Shown here in pieces: positions 23,348-34,821 of a stretch of 64,000 nucleotides of DNA (position 1 is its first letter; every line of letters begins with the position of its first letter). The notes beneath the pieces were generated by a model that ran no database searches, was not told the DNA's origin, and saw only the letters and a list, made by a program, of their open reading frames with translations. The DNA comes from Macrotrachela quadricornifera (taxonomy: Eukaryota > Rotifera > Eurotatoria > Philodinida > Philodinidae), in the NCBI GenBank assembly GCA_022393335.1, contig JAJEKB010021557.1, forward strand, positions 1 through 64,000, in the 5' to 3' direction. A program made the position numbers and the translations under genes.

Positions 23348-25449
23348 TTACAAATATATATAAGCTAATTATAAAACCGTAAAAAAGATGGAATTAAGTA
23401 CACAATTAAAAGATGATTGAAGACTTCTCTGTATCACAAAAAGAAGCCAGCAAACAGTCTTTGTTTTTATTTAATCATATAATCTTAATCAAACTCGAAT
23501 TTGACAAAGATAGATGTCAGACATATATGATGAAAGTAGAGCCCCACAAAAAAATAAACTAAGTCTCATAGTGCATAAATATTCTTTTAACAACTATCAG
23601 AATATAAATTATTAGGGAATGCAATAACTTTTTATTGCTATCCCTCGTTATTATAGCGCACCGCTAATGGACGATATTTACTATTTGTGCTATTAGTTAG
23701 CGGCGTTCGTAATGTTTGACGATCGGCACATTTCATAGAAAATCTAGTTATTTAAATATTATGTTGTATCGATTTTTTTGCTGTCAGATGTAGATGGTAT
23801 GTGGAGGCTGTTACTGTGAAATTGAAGATTTTTATTGGATATTTTGTTACTGCAGAGTATATGTTGACGTTGCACAACATAAAATAGTAGTGATTCATAA
23901 GATGAGATTTTGCAAGTACAAATAGTTGATGACATCGTGTTCGAATAATATAGAAGTATTCGTAGCATTAATGATGGTTTACAAAACGCTTATGACTTAG
24001 TAATTATGCATGCATGCTGGATTTAAATGTTGAAATTTGATTATAACATATGTTTTTGTTTATCAAAGCTCTTTTATCTATAATCAAGTACCAATCTTTT
24101 ATATGGTGTTCTTTATGGATTTTCCAGAGACTTGATTACGTCCATGTACAGAATACATAACGATATATCTCCTGTATCTTCATCATTCATGGAAACATGT
24201 AGACACGTATAAACGCGCACTAATGGAAATATCAACACACATGAAAGACGGACACGGGCTGGTATGAACTGCGTACAGACAAAACACGACCACACGTGTG
24301 TTCCTCAGGATGAATGCTATGCAAGGATCAGCGTCGTACGATGTGAGTAATATCGCATGACTCATATTGTATAACGGGACACATACATAGGTGAGAACAC
24401 GCATCGCAGTGTTGTGAGTAAAAGATAAGGTCTGGTAGAGAGCGACGCGTTGATAAATACAGATACCACATTCTGTCTTTTGACGCCCATGTTGCAAGTA
24501 TTCTGATAGTGGCTGAACAAATTCAGATGGTTTGATCATAATTGGTTGATTCTGATGGGTTTTGAATTCTTAATCGTGTAATTATATAACGGTATGAAAT
24601 AAAATTTTGTGAATATTAGGAAGCGTAGCAAATCTCATTCGGAAACTTTAGAAATTACCATTTTATGTTTCATCCTTCGAAAAAACCTATATGTAATTAC
24701 GTAAGAACATCGTAAAGGTATTTACAGAAGATGGTCATGGTTATTGCATCACAATATTCAAAATGATTGCGCAACATTGCACATATAAGTAGATCTATTT
24801 TCTATGTTTAAAATAGTCTTCTTTCTTCATAAATAAACTATTAATAGTTATGTTTTAAAAAACTACCATGTAACAATGGATAATCACTCAGCATTTTATG
24901 TCTTTGGTCTTCAATTATTAGGTAAGATTCTCCATAAAGTATTGACGCCTGTAAGTACCTCAATTACCTCTGTATGTGCAATATCTTCAATATTCCATTT
25001 ATATTATGTTTCTTATAGACGAATTTAATTCAGTTTTCAAAAAATTTTAAAAAATCATCTTATAAAACCTTCAACTTTTCTAGTGTCCTATGTAGTTCGC
25101 TTCGGAATTCTGTACCTTTTCCAAATGTACCACCATAGCAAATGTTTGTCGTTAGGTCGCACAACGAGACATTATTGTAAATAGACTCCTCTATTTTTAC
25201 ACTGCCAAATTTCGATTTCCTCTAGTCGAATGTAATGAGACACTTTGTAAGTAGCACTTATAGATGGTTTTACAAGCTTCGAACTAAGAAACCGCTCCCT
25301 ATTGCATACAAATTGGGCTCGTACTTTTATTGTGCGAAGCAATTATGAATATTATAATCATCATCCAATCCCTAGGAAAAATGTTTGATGTTTCAGTGCC
25401 AGATCCTTCACAGACATGACCAGGATCAGGCAAGGATTCACAGGTATTA
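23348..25449. other. Intergenic sequence, no supported gene
   Basis: AT-rich with a small inverted pair around 23614-23650 (ATAACTTTTTATTG-type palindrome) and near-palindromic GCGGCG/CGCACCGC phrases at 23660-23705 that may mark a decayed element end. Open stretches at 23759-23968 and 24113-24539 (minus) overlap each other in different frames and have no recognisable motif. Confidence 0.3.
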
Positions 25450-26573
25450 GTAATTTACACGAACAGCACGAACACCCACACTTTGGGGAGTTATGCTCAC
25501 GAACACCCACTTTGTACGAGCAATAGTGGAAAACAGCTGTCAATAAACATAAAAAAATGACCCCCCCCCCCCATACGAACACCCAGAATCTCCCTTGTTG
25601 TCCACGTAAACAACCCAACTTACCGTTACGAACACCCACAGAATTTCATAACCTGCATACTGATCCGAATAAGTGCCATCCCCAAATATTTACTTCTCCG
25701 AAAAAAGGCTCTTACGTTGATAAATGCATGTCTATTTGTCCCAGCCAATCAGATTTGAGTAAGGTTTTTTTCTACTATTATCCGAATGAAACATGAGTAT
25801 ATCCGGGCCATTTAGGGGTTATCAGGAGATGTCTTTTAAATGGCCCGAACAACCGTGTGTTTCATATGAATGATAGTGGAAATCCAATATGAGTTCATAT
25901 TATGAACAACATTTCAGCCAATCAGATTTCAGCCGGGATTTTTTCTGCTAGAATGAGACTGAAACATAGACATATTCGGACCATTTAGAGGTTATCAAAA
26001 AGTATTCTTGATATGGCTCGAACAACCTTATGCTTCGTATGGACGATAGTGGGAATCCATTACCTGACCATAGTGCGAATATTGATGAATAACAGATCCC
26101 CACTATCGTTCATATGAAACATAGGGTTGTTCGAGCCATTTAAAAGACATCTTCTGATAACCCCTAAATGGCCCGGATATACTCATGTTTCATTCGGATA
26201 ATAGTAGAAAAAAACCTTACTCAAATCTGATTGGCTGGTACAAATAGACATGCATTTATCAATGTAAGAAACTTTTTTCAGAGAAGTGAATGTTTGGGGA
26301 TAGCACTTATTCGGGTCAGTATGTAGGTTATGAAATTCTGTGGATGTTCGTAACGGTAAGTTGGGTTGTTTACGTGGACACTAAGGGAGATTCTGGGTGT
26401 TCGTGTGGAGGGGGTCATTTTTTTATGTTTATTGACGGCTGTTTTCCACTATTGCTCGTACAAAGTGGGTGTTCGTGAGCATAACTCCCCAAAGTGTTGG
26501 TGTTCGTAAAGGTGACTTATATGCGATCTTGTAAAGTTGGGTGTTCGTGCTGTTCGCGTAAATTACTAATATC
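25450..26573. mobile_element. Foldback element with 430-bp arms and a triplicated core unit
   Basis: The arms are reverse complements: the left starts TTAGTAATTTACACGAACAG and the right end in reverse complement starts TTAGTAATTTACGCGAACAG, each preceded by TA. Within the arms the phrase ACGAACACCCA recurs four times on the left (about 25467, 25491, 25573, 25627) and matching TGGGTGTTCGT phrases occur on the right. A roughly 150-base core (from CAGCCAATCAGATT to the GATAGTGG phrase) is present at 25741-25885, again directly at 25917-26062, and inverted at 26095-26245. The left arm lacks about 45 bases present on the right. A poly-C run of about 14 lies at 25559-25572. Not coding. Confidence 0.85.
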
Positions 26574-28702
26574 CCTTTATTTTTAGTTGGAAAAGTTTTA
26601 TCATTTTTGAAAATTTAAATTTGACTCAAAAAAAAAATATTTGAAATTCTTTTTTAAATATAATAAAAATTTCAAGCAGCTTTTATCAAAAGATTTGCTG
26701 CTGATTAAAATTATATATTTAATGAAAAAATTTTACAATGATCAAATTCAAATTAACATCCAAATTTGATGATTTTCAATGGTATTTTTTTATAAAAAGA
26801 AACTCAATAGTGCGAATCTCAAAGAGGTTTAGAAAATATTTTTCCGTAATTTTTCGGATTTGTTCTATTTCTTTTTTTAAAAGTACCAAACCATGATCAA
26901 AATAGAAATGCTAAAAGATTATTCAACTATCGGAATTTTGTTGTGTTTCAAATTAAAAATATGAAAACAGCTTAAAAATCCTTCTATTTATTTTCGTTGA
27001 GATTATATTCAACATTCGTATTAAAACTCTTTTATGATCTATAGGTTTACAAATTTTAAAAGGATTCTGAACTGAACCTAGCAAATAACGTGAAGAAGCT
27101 ATTTCATTCATTATTGCGAGGTTCTTGACAACATCGTGAAAACTAAGTTTTCAATAGTCTCTAAAAACGAACCCGGAAAAATCTTAATTAGATCCTTGTA
27201 CTTTCTTATTGAGATCCTGCTCATGTGTACTTGTTTTAAGATTCTAAAATGTCTGTTCCTGAACAGTTCCTTGCAGAATTCTGAGCGAAGCTTGGCAGGA
27301 TTATTCAGTTTAGAATTTTCACTAATCTTGTTTTATTCCTGGTAAAATCCTTCTCTGATACAACATAAATCTTGACAGAATCCTCATATAAGGATCCAGA
27401 ACAGATCTTGATTCAAACCTAATGGAATCTCAATGGAATCCTCCTAATGACTTTTGTCAGGTTTCTGAATAGGATCGAATGTGAATCCTGTATTTTCAAT
27501 TGAAAAAAATCCTGAAACATCCTTTCAGGGTTTCCCAAGAAATAAATGAGCAGGGTTGAGACTAGGGATCTGTCACAAACCTCGTATGACAATTACCGCT
27601 CTCGCAGTCACTCCTAGCAACTTCTTCTATAGTTCATCGATCTAACCCACAGTTTCAAATGCAGCTTTTGAAGATTATCCCCTCATCCTCATTTTGCAAA
27701 GTGCCTCCAGATTATTATCCTATTTACTTTCATTCTGAAGTTTGTTTTTTGAACACTATCAGCCTCACCATAGTCCGGACATCGTCTTCGGTAGATTATC
27801 GCTGTGTTTGATTAGGACTCGAGTGATATGAATATGGGAGTTTGTCCGAATAGCACGAAGCTATAATAATTTTTTTAATGAAAAATTAAAAGACAAATAA
27901 AAAGATGCAGCGTGTTCCTATAGGTTATACATGAGATCTAACTACAGTAACTACGTCCGCTAAGTCAGTCGTACAGAGAAATCTATCATGTAAAACATGA
28001 TTTTTAATTAAATAACAAGTTTTAAAAAATCTTATTAATTCACTAACATGATGAATCTTGAAAATATATATTGGAACTAATAATTAATTAAATATGTTCA
28101 TGTTTTAACAGCAAATCGATTATTATTAGATGTTGTAATTGAGTATACGACAAATATTCTGCTATTTAAAGATAAAAGATTATGTTTTTGCCTTCTTTCT
28201 TCTTTTAAAGACATAATTTTAACTTTTAAAATTTTGAAATGAATATATTTCTATCTCTTTCTATATATAAATTTCAAAAGTGATGTATTACTATTATTCT
28301 TTAGCGAAGTAAAACATACTGCAACCTTAGAAAACCTTTATCCAATATCAAATAATTTCTCAAAAAACATATTACTATAGTCAATGCAATCATTTTATTC
28401 ATAACTCAAGTTTTGATCGTAGGGACGAGATTCATATAGAGAAGATAAATAACGTCAAGCAAGGCGATATTTTGTTTCTAACTTTGATGGTAGAATACAG
28501 CTATTTTTCAAAGCCGAAAAACTTCATATATTTCTGAAGAGAAAATAGAAAATGGCTCATTTGTTTGCTTTTATTTATATAAACTAATTGGTAATATAGA
28601 TTAATTATTTATGAATGTTTGATTAGTTTTTAGATAAGAAAATATTCAAATTTCCATAGATCGATACGACTGCAATTTAAACTACCGGCACAACAAAACA
28701 TA
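26574..28702. other. Intergenic sequence with degenerate ATCCTG-rich block
   Basis: 26574-27130 is AT-rich; a minus-strand stretch of about 60 open codons (about 26958-27145) has a balanced amino-acid mix but no motif. From 27150 to 27540 the phrases AATCCT, ATCCTG and CAGGAT recur in both orientations, suggesting an old palindromic MITE without clear ends. 27840-28700 is AT-rich upstream sequence of the protease gene. Confidence 0.35.
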
Positions 28703-29479
28703 ATGACAACATTCAATATCAATTTTCTAGAGGGACATGTCGTTGCTCATATAGACAAATTCGACTATATTGTAGATACTGGCTCTCCAATCTCATTTGG
28801 ACGTGGAAAAACTATTGTTATTAATAGAAAGCACTTTTCAATAAGGAATATTGGTTTCGGTGAATTTACACCCGAGTCAATTAGCGCCCTTAGTGGTCTT
28901 AAAGTAGATGGAATAATTGGTATGGATATTATGAATCATTTCGATGTTCGATTTACTCGAAATAAAATCACTTTTTCTAATACGCCTATCTCGCCTACAA
29001 ACATGGCAATTGTGTTACCTATTATAGATCAGACTATGATCGTGCCAATTATAATCTTAAATATTGAACATGAAGATCGGAGAATCTTTTTCGATAGCGG
29101 TGCAAAGTTGTCATATTTGAGTGAAGATCTTCTTGTTGGTACACCGATTGATGAGGTGGAAGATTTTCATCCCTCTATAGGCACTTTCAAAACAAATACT
29201 TACAAGATCGATGTTATCATTGGTGACAAAGTTGAAACACTCACTTTTGGATTATTACCACCATCACTTCGAATACTATTAACGATGGGGCAGACTAAAG
29301 GAATAATCGGAACTGAATTATTGAACAAATATTCTATAATTCTTTCTAATACGACTCGAATCTTGGCATTAGAACCGACCAATGCAGAAGACTCATTCGA
29401 TCAATATCGAAATTCAAACGACGAAGAATTACAAGGTCGAAAGAATTTGACATTGGTTCGAGAACCTAGTTTGGACTAA
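28703..29479 (+). CDS. Two-lobe aspartyl protease (pepsin/retropepsin fold), single exon
   Basis: A 258-residue protein with two catalytic-loop motifs: V-D-T-G-S at Asp25 and F-D-S-G-A at Asp131, each followed by a psi-loop-type hydrophobic-Gly segment (G-I-I-G-M at 70-74 and a later G-I-I-G-T). The two halves are about 110 residues each, as in compact single-chain aspartyl proteases rather than full pepsins (about 330 residues); the short form resembles the retropepsin-like 'gag-polyprotein/bacterial aspartyl protease' type. No signal peptide is seen, so it is likely cytosolic unless an upstream exon exists. A charged tail of about 40 residues follows the second lobe. Start ATG 28703 follows CATA and is the first Met. 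AATAAA at 29497 lies 18 bases past the stop. The frame is intact, intronless and isolated among transposon debris. Transfer from outside animals or domestication from a retroelement are both possible. Confidence 0.8.
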   Translation: MTTFNINFLEGHVVAHIDKFDYIVDTGSPISFGRGKTIVINRKHFSIRNIGFGEFTPESISALSGLKVDGIIGMDIMNHFDVRFTRNKITFSNTPISPTNMAIVLPIIDQTMIVPIIILNIEHEDRRIFFDSGAKLSYLSEDLLVGTPIDEVEDFHPSIGTFKTNTYKIDVIIGDKVETLTFGLLPPSLRILLTMGQTKGIIGTELLNKYSIILSNTTRILALEPTNAEDSFDQYRNSNDEELQGRKNLTLVREPSLD

Positions 29480-30454
29480 TATCTGTGTCTTTCAATAATA
29501 AACCTCAACTTAACTGTTATTCACAATAAATTGAAAAATATTTTTGCACTTAAATAAAGTTTTATATCAAATCAAAGGACGAATAAAGTTCTTGATGATT
29601 GATTTGTTTATCAAGTTAAAGTAGCGGATAATCCAGAATAGATGTAAATTATAGCAGGTATTCACAATAACAGAAATACTTTTCTCTAACGTTGTTATTA
29701 TGAAACATAATTTTGTATCATTTGCACATTATTAATTGAAAATAATTAGTATGAACAGTAATCATAGTATTCTTTTTCTTCAGAGACCATGCATAATTTA
29801 GCTTTTCAAGCGTTCTATTTCGTTCCTATTTGATGATCATGTACAAATACGAGAAAAATCCTATTAATATGTATCATCGTTGCATTACTATTTATTCTTA
29901 TTAAGAATGGTGCTTAAACAATGCAAACTATTACAGTAGATGATATATTGATTCATATAATGATTTGTGTTCAAAGTAAGACCGTTATATAATAATTTCT
30001 AATTTTGTGCTGATTTCTATTTTTAACGATCGTTTGCCCTTGAGAAGTCAACAAAATGACCATAACATATAGCTTCATTAATTCTAATGAAAATATCAAT
30101 TGAAGTAAGACAGAGAATTGAAACATCGAAATTATTTCATCCATTGTGATGTATAATTTCGTTGATAAGTATTAGTTGTTCGACGACTAATTGAAGCCAA
30201 GATAAAGCAGTTGGGTACCACATTAAGTGAGACTGGTACAAATAAATGTATGAAGGAGGATATTGTATTTAATATCAATAGACGTGATGAATATTTGATC
30301 TTATACACAAACTTCCTTGCAGCTACTGAATTTGATAACGTCTGTCGAGCTCATTGCAATGCAATAACCCTATTCATCGGAAGCCAAATTCGTGTTAATA
30401 TCGAAAATAAAGAGATTATTACATTGTAGAAGGAAATAAAAGTGGCATAAATAA
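29480..30454. other. Intergenic sequence, one unrecognised open stretch
   Basis: 3' flank of the protease, then AT-rich sequence. An open frame runs from about 30175 to 30429 on the plus strand (R-R-L-I-E-A-K-I-K-Q-L-G then 70 more codons) without an ATG at its beginning. It borders the inverted-repeat arm's extra mariner-like copy and may be a transposon scrap. I cannot name it. Confidence 0.3.
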
Positions 30455-30665
30455 GGAGGAAATGGTCCGAGATGTTCAAAAAGTTTAGGCCGCATTGTTT
30501 TGGTCATAAGTAGATCTCAATGAGATATGAAAAAGCTCGAAAGGATATGGACTCTACAGTCTTTCTTCTAAAGATATTGAATTTTTACGATTTATTATGA
30601 GGAAACGAAAATGAAACAATGTATCACTGTTTGTTTTGAAAATAGTGAAATATTTTATTTTAATT
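30455..30665 (+). pseudogene. Third copy of the mariner-like fragment
   Basis: About 200 bases beginning GAGATGTTCAAAAAGTTTAGGCC match 1198-1380 in the same orientation and 32580-32790 inverted. It has no open frame. It lies just outside the pogo-like relic of the right arm, so the same composite of mariner-like and pogo-like debris flanks the pogo relic on both sides. Confidence 0.65.
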
Positions 30666-30919
30666 CTATTCTTTGCTCATAAGCTCAAAGACCACATAAA
30701 AAGTCTCATTTTATTTCTGATATAAGCCATAATACACCTTGATAGATGGCCAAGTATGGCACAAAACCAGTACTGTTGCTTTTCTCTTTTTTCTCAGTAC
30801 ACCGTCTCGTTTTGATAATGAGTGTTGTATGCTTACATTCCATCTCTGATGTTCTTTTTTGTACGTGTTTTATAGTATACATTCATTATTCTTCTTATTT
30901 TTTCTTTTGCAAAATGGCA

Positions 30920-32415
30920 TGAAGATTCTCGCTGATCGAACTTCAAATTTACTATGTTCAGAATTTTCTGCCAATTTAGATCACATCAGTACTATCACAA
31001 ACCGTGAGTGTGAGGTAGTCGATCTACTTTACAGCGTTCTTAAGTCTAAATTGAACAGCCATTCGCACACTCTCACCCTCGAAACTATGCTCGATCATGA
31101 TTCAGGCAAAGATCGAATGATCAATTAGGTAAAGGACAAAAATGATCAAAGCGAAGAAGAAGATGAGGAGGATACATTGTGTAAAAAGTTTTCACTCGAT
31201 TACATTACCTGAGCCGGCAATTTCTACGGCAAACTCAACCCAAAAACTGGTCGACAGTAAAATATCACTTCAAAAGTATCTCGCATTAAACTTATATCAT
31301 TCAATTTCGGCAGTATGTTGAGAGACATGGTACAAAGAAGCACAAAATTGACAAGATTAATGATTATGTGTTCGATTTGTTAGAACAGGCTAGAGAGAAG
31401 TCTCTCCCTGTGCATGATATCGATCTTCACAGGTGCAGGATGAAGCAAATAATGAATGAATCTTTTCACAATTTCGTCGCTTCAGACCATTGGTTTAGTA
31501 CGTGTAAGCACGAACACAACATTATCTCACGGAAGGTGACTAAGGTAAGATGACTTGTGATGAATCTTTATATTTTAACTAGAACTCTAATTTTCTTAAA
31601 ATATTTTGAGATAAAACTTATTGAATATATGCTTTTTACAGATCGTGATGAGACGGGAAACACAAAATCAAGAGATAATTAAAACTTATGCTGATAACTT
31701 TCTAGCTAATGTTCGTAAGTGTTTGCCGAAATATGCAACGAACGAGAATATGAATACCAATTAAAGTGGAATCGAACTCTAAATGCACTCTAATCGAACA
31801 TTGAACTACAAAGGTGAGAAAATAACTGTTGCCACTGTCCGCTTCATAAATGTCAACAATCATAGTTACACGATGCAGCCAACTATCATGCTTGACCAAG
31901 GGCCATATGAATGAGAACATTCGAGTGCAACTTTTCATGACCTTGGATATGGTCGTTACTTTTAGCAGTTCCAGAAAACTCACGATGTCCTTGGTTGAAT
32001 ATTGGCGTAAACAAGTGCTCCTTTCATCACACGGAAAACGTTTCTACTTATTTCTGATTCTTGGGAAGGACAGACGGATGGAAAAGGATTATATGATCAC
32101 ATCTCAGGATCTATAAGATTTGGGAAACCCAAAAAAAAACAACAGATCAAATTCAACTGTTAGATGTCTTATCTAATCGTCAGCTGGAAATGATTCCTCG
32201 TCGAAACTATGGTCGCGCAATGCTTGATAAACTTGACATCAATATGAGCGAGCGCAATAATATCATCCGTCTCATGTCTCTAAATCACAATCAACTATCA
32301 GCTGAAATTTTTCGTTGGATGATGCAATACACTTGGTACGCTAGTAGTTGTACAGATATTTCGAAGTGTGCTATCTCGTCCCATGATGCGACACATTTTA
32401 TTTGCTGCAGCTAGT
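30920..32415 (+). pseudogene. Pogo-like transposase relic (right arm), longer copy
   Basis: Plus-strand counterpart of the left-arm relic, extending further 5'. From about 30920 there is an unrecognised helical N-terminus, an acidic Glu/Asp stretch near 31150, Y-G-K-L-N-P-K-T-G, then the DNA-binding part Q-F-R-Q-Y-V-E-R-H-G-T and N-F-V-A-S-D-H-W-F with R-K-V-T-K (31290-31553). The DDE part follows (about 31870-32415) with a decayed N-R-Q-L-E-M-I-P-R-R-N-Y segment and a Cys-containing tail. Stops and shifts occur between blocks, for example after R-K-V-T-K-V-R. Comparison with the minus-strand copy shows different lesions in the two arms. Confidence 0.7.
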
Positions 32416-33968
32416 GTCACAAGCCACTCTGTTTTACTCATTTTTTCTGGCCCTAACACTTTCACTAATTTTCTCCCGAAAAAATCATTGTTGTTTAGAA
32501 CAGCATCAGAAATTAAATGATCTAGCTCTAAGCTGAGATCAGGTCCAACAAGTAGTGCACGAAAAAGAAAAGAAAGTTTTAATCATTGATATTTTACTAT
32601 TTTCGAAACAAACAGTGATACATTGTTTCATTCTCGTTTAGTCATACTATATCGTAAAAGTTCAATATCTTTGGAAGAAAGGCTTTAGGATTCATATCCA
32701 TTTGAGATTTTTCATATCTCATCGACGGCTACTTATGACCAAAACTTGCGGCCTAAACTCTTTGAACATCTCAGCCCGTTTCCTTGTAAGTTTTACATGA
32801 TCAGGTAATATTCTATGAATGGTGTCATAACTTAGATTACTTTGCTCTTGTAATTCTGCTATTGTAACATGAGAATCATCACCATCAATACTCCGAATTT
32901 CGTTAATATTTTCAGAAGCATTTTCAGTTACAAGTCGTTCATATCGTTTTTCGTCTTCAATTACTTCTCGGTCTTCGTGGAACTATTGAGCTCATTTTAC
33001 AACTGTTTAATAAAAAGGAGCTTCATTACCCAAAACGGTATGTGGCTTGTTGTGAAAAGTTCTTGCTTCAATATTAAGTGTAGTACGCACTCTAATATAG
33101 AAACAAAATATTTTTTGTCCATTGAAAACAAAAATGAAGATTTTCAAGACTCGATTTAACTTTACTTCTTCCACCATCTATGGAATAGAATAATACACGC
33201 TACGTATACGAATAGAAGCACGTGTCTTTGTATACATATGATAAACAATAAAGTCTCAGAGGAAGCGAGAGAAAAGAATAAGCTAAAGGAGAAAAACAAA
33301 GAAAAGATCAACTTTTGTTGTGACAATGCCAACTGAAGTACGATCAAAAAATATTGACAAAAGGAGTATTTTTGTTTCTCTATCTTTTTATGTAAAAAGA
33401 AACTTTTATCAAGCGTAATATTTGGCGCTAAAATGTCGTTGTCATTATTTCTGGATACTTCTAAATAAAATATCTAGATGATGCTGTTAATAGTAATATC
33501 GATTTCGTCTTAATCGTATCCTTACAAATATTTTAAATTCATTAAACAAAAGCATCTCTACGTGACACTATTCTTTTTTCCCTTTACAATGAAATAAATA
33601 CTAGAGAGTATATAATTTACAGTAAATCTTGTTAATTCATTTTATAATTAGAAAAGATTTGATTAAGCCATCCGATGAGTTCCGTAACAGGATCGAAATT
33701 TGGATCACAGAAGTTACTCTAACCCATTATTAAAAAGATGCCCAGTCTTCTCCATTTCAGCGGGCATTGAAATGACCAAAGAAACAGATCAAAAAGTCAG
33801 TCATTTGTCGACTAATTCGATTGGAAAATGATATTTGTGTTTTTATCAGACTAGGAATTACACAGTGAAAATTCGAGAAACACTTAAAGCGACATCGATC
33901 GAAGAACAAAATCTTGTTAGTATACTTCATTTAACACCTGTGCTACTATTTGACGCTGTTCATAGTGG
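31277..33968. repeat. Right arm of the 2.7 kb inverted repeat
   Basis: Reverse complement of 1-2705, with only a few small indels (pair sums drift from 33969 to about 33982). The inner boundary lies at the phrase GTATCTCGCATTAAACTT. Sequence beyond 33968 cannot be compared because the left copy is cut by the window start. Confidence 0.9.
32580..33000 (-). pseudogene. Tc1/mariner-like transposase relic (right arm)
   Basis: Minus-strand copy of the relic at 964-1400, showing the same helix-turn-helix residues and the K-L-T-R-K stretch, again interrupted by stops. The open stretch on the plus strand at 32869-33159 is its shadow. Confidence 0.55.
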
Positions 33969-34821
33969 CCGTTGTTGAGTGTAGCAACCGATGCAATACT
34001 GACACTTATTTGTTATTTGACTAAGAGTTTTTCAGTTTATACTAATGAGCGATCACTTAAAGCGCAAGGTTTGTCAGCTAACTGAGAAAAACTCAAATTG
34101 TTTACTGTTCTAAAATAGATTGTATTCTACAGTAGTCGACAGCATTCGGTAAAATGATCGAATTTTGCAGAAATTAAGTTTGTGTACTGAAGAAATTATG
34201 ATATTTATATCTTGTTTTGAGTGATGAGTGTTATCGAACTTTTCAAAAATCGATGGCGAATAGTGCTTAAGTAACGAGCATGTTTTTATTTGACATAAGA
34301 AATCAATTTGCTTTCGTCCCTGGACCATGAACTTCATCGGGACACGTGCTTTAAAACCATTACGAAACTGAAAATGTGAATGTATTAGAGAGTTTCATTC
34401 ATCGTTTAACTTTATCGTGATATGTTCTGTTAATGAAACCAGGCAATCCGATGCTTATCCTTTAAATGTTTGCTTATTCTTCAACCTGTGTGCATATCTT
34501 AAATACTATTGCTGTTTCCACTGAAAAATCATACGTCAAATCATTGACATTACAATCAGAAAGTCAATCTTCAATTGGTCTTCTTTTATTTTATTCTCTC
34601 CATATATTCGATTACCTGGCTTGAATATCCAACCTTTTGTAAGTGATAGCTACATGTTGTGATCTGGCTAGTACTATTCAATATCAAGAAACATTAATTT
34701 TATTCTTGTTAAATGTGCTTTAAGCGAATCAAAAAAACAGTATGGTTCTATCTATGTAAAGGGACGTGTTTCATATGCTTAGGATAGTCTTTCAATTAAA
34801 GAAAACGTTAATTGTTTCCAG
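33969..34821. other. Intergenic sequence, nothing recognised
   Basis: Between the right arm and the 3' end of the four-transmembrane gene. No repeat or coding evidence; a 75-codon open stretch at 34110-34337 (minus) has no motif. Confidence 0.35.

Noticed and set aside
24113..24539. 118-codon minus-strand frame as a gene
   Set aside because: Two overlapping frames are open, there is no motif or splice context, and composition is unconvincing.
25361..25796. 92- and 79-codon frames around the poly-C run
   Set aside because: They lie in the foldback arm, read through a homopolymer and have no conserved features.
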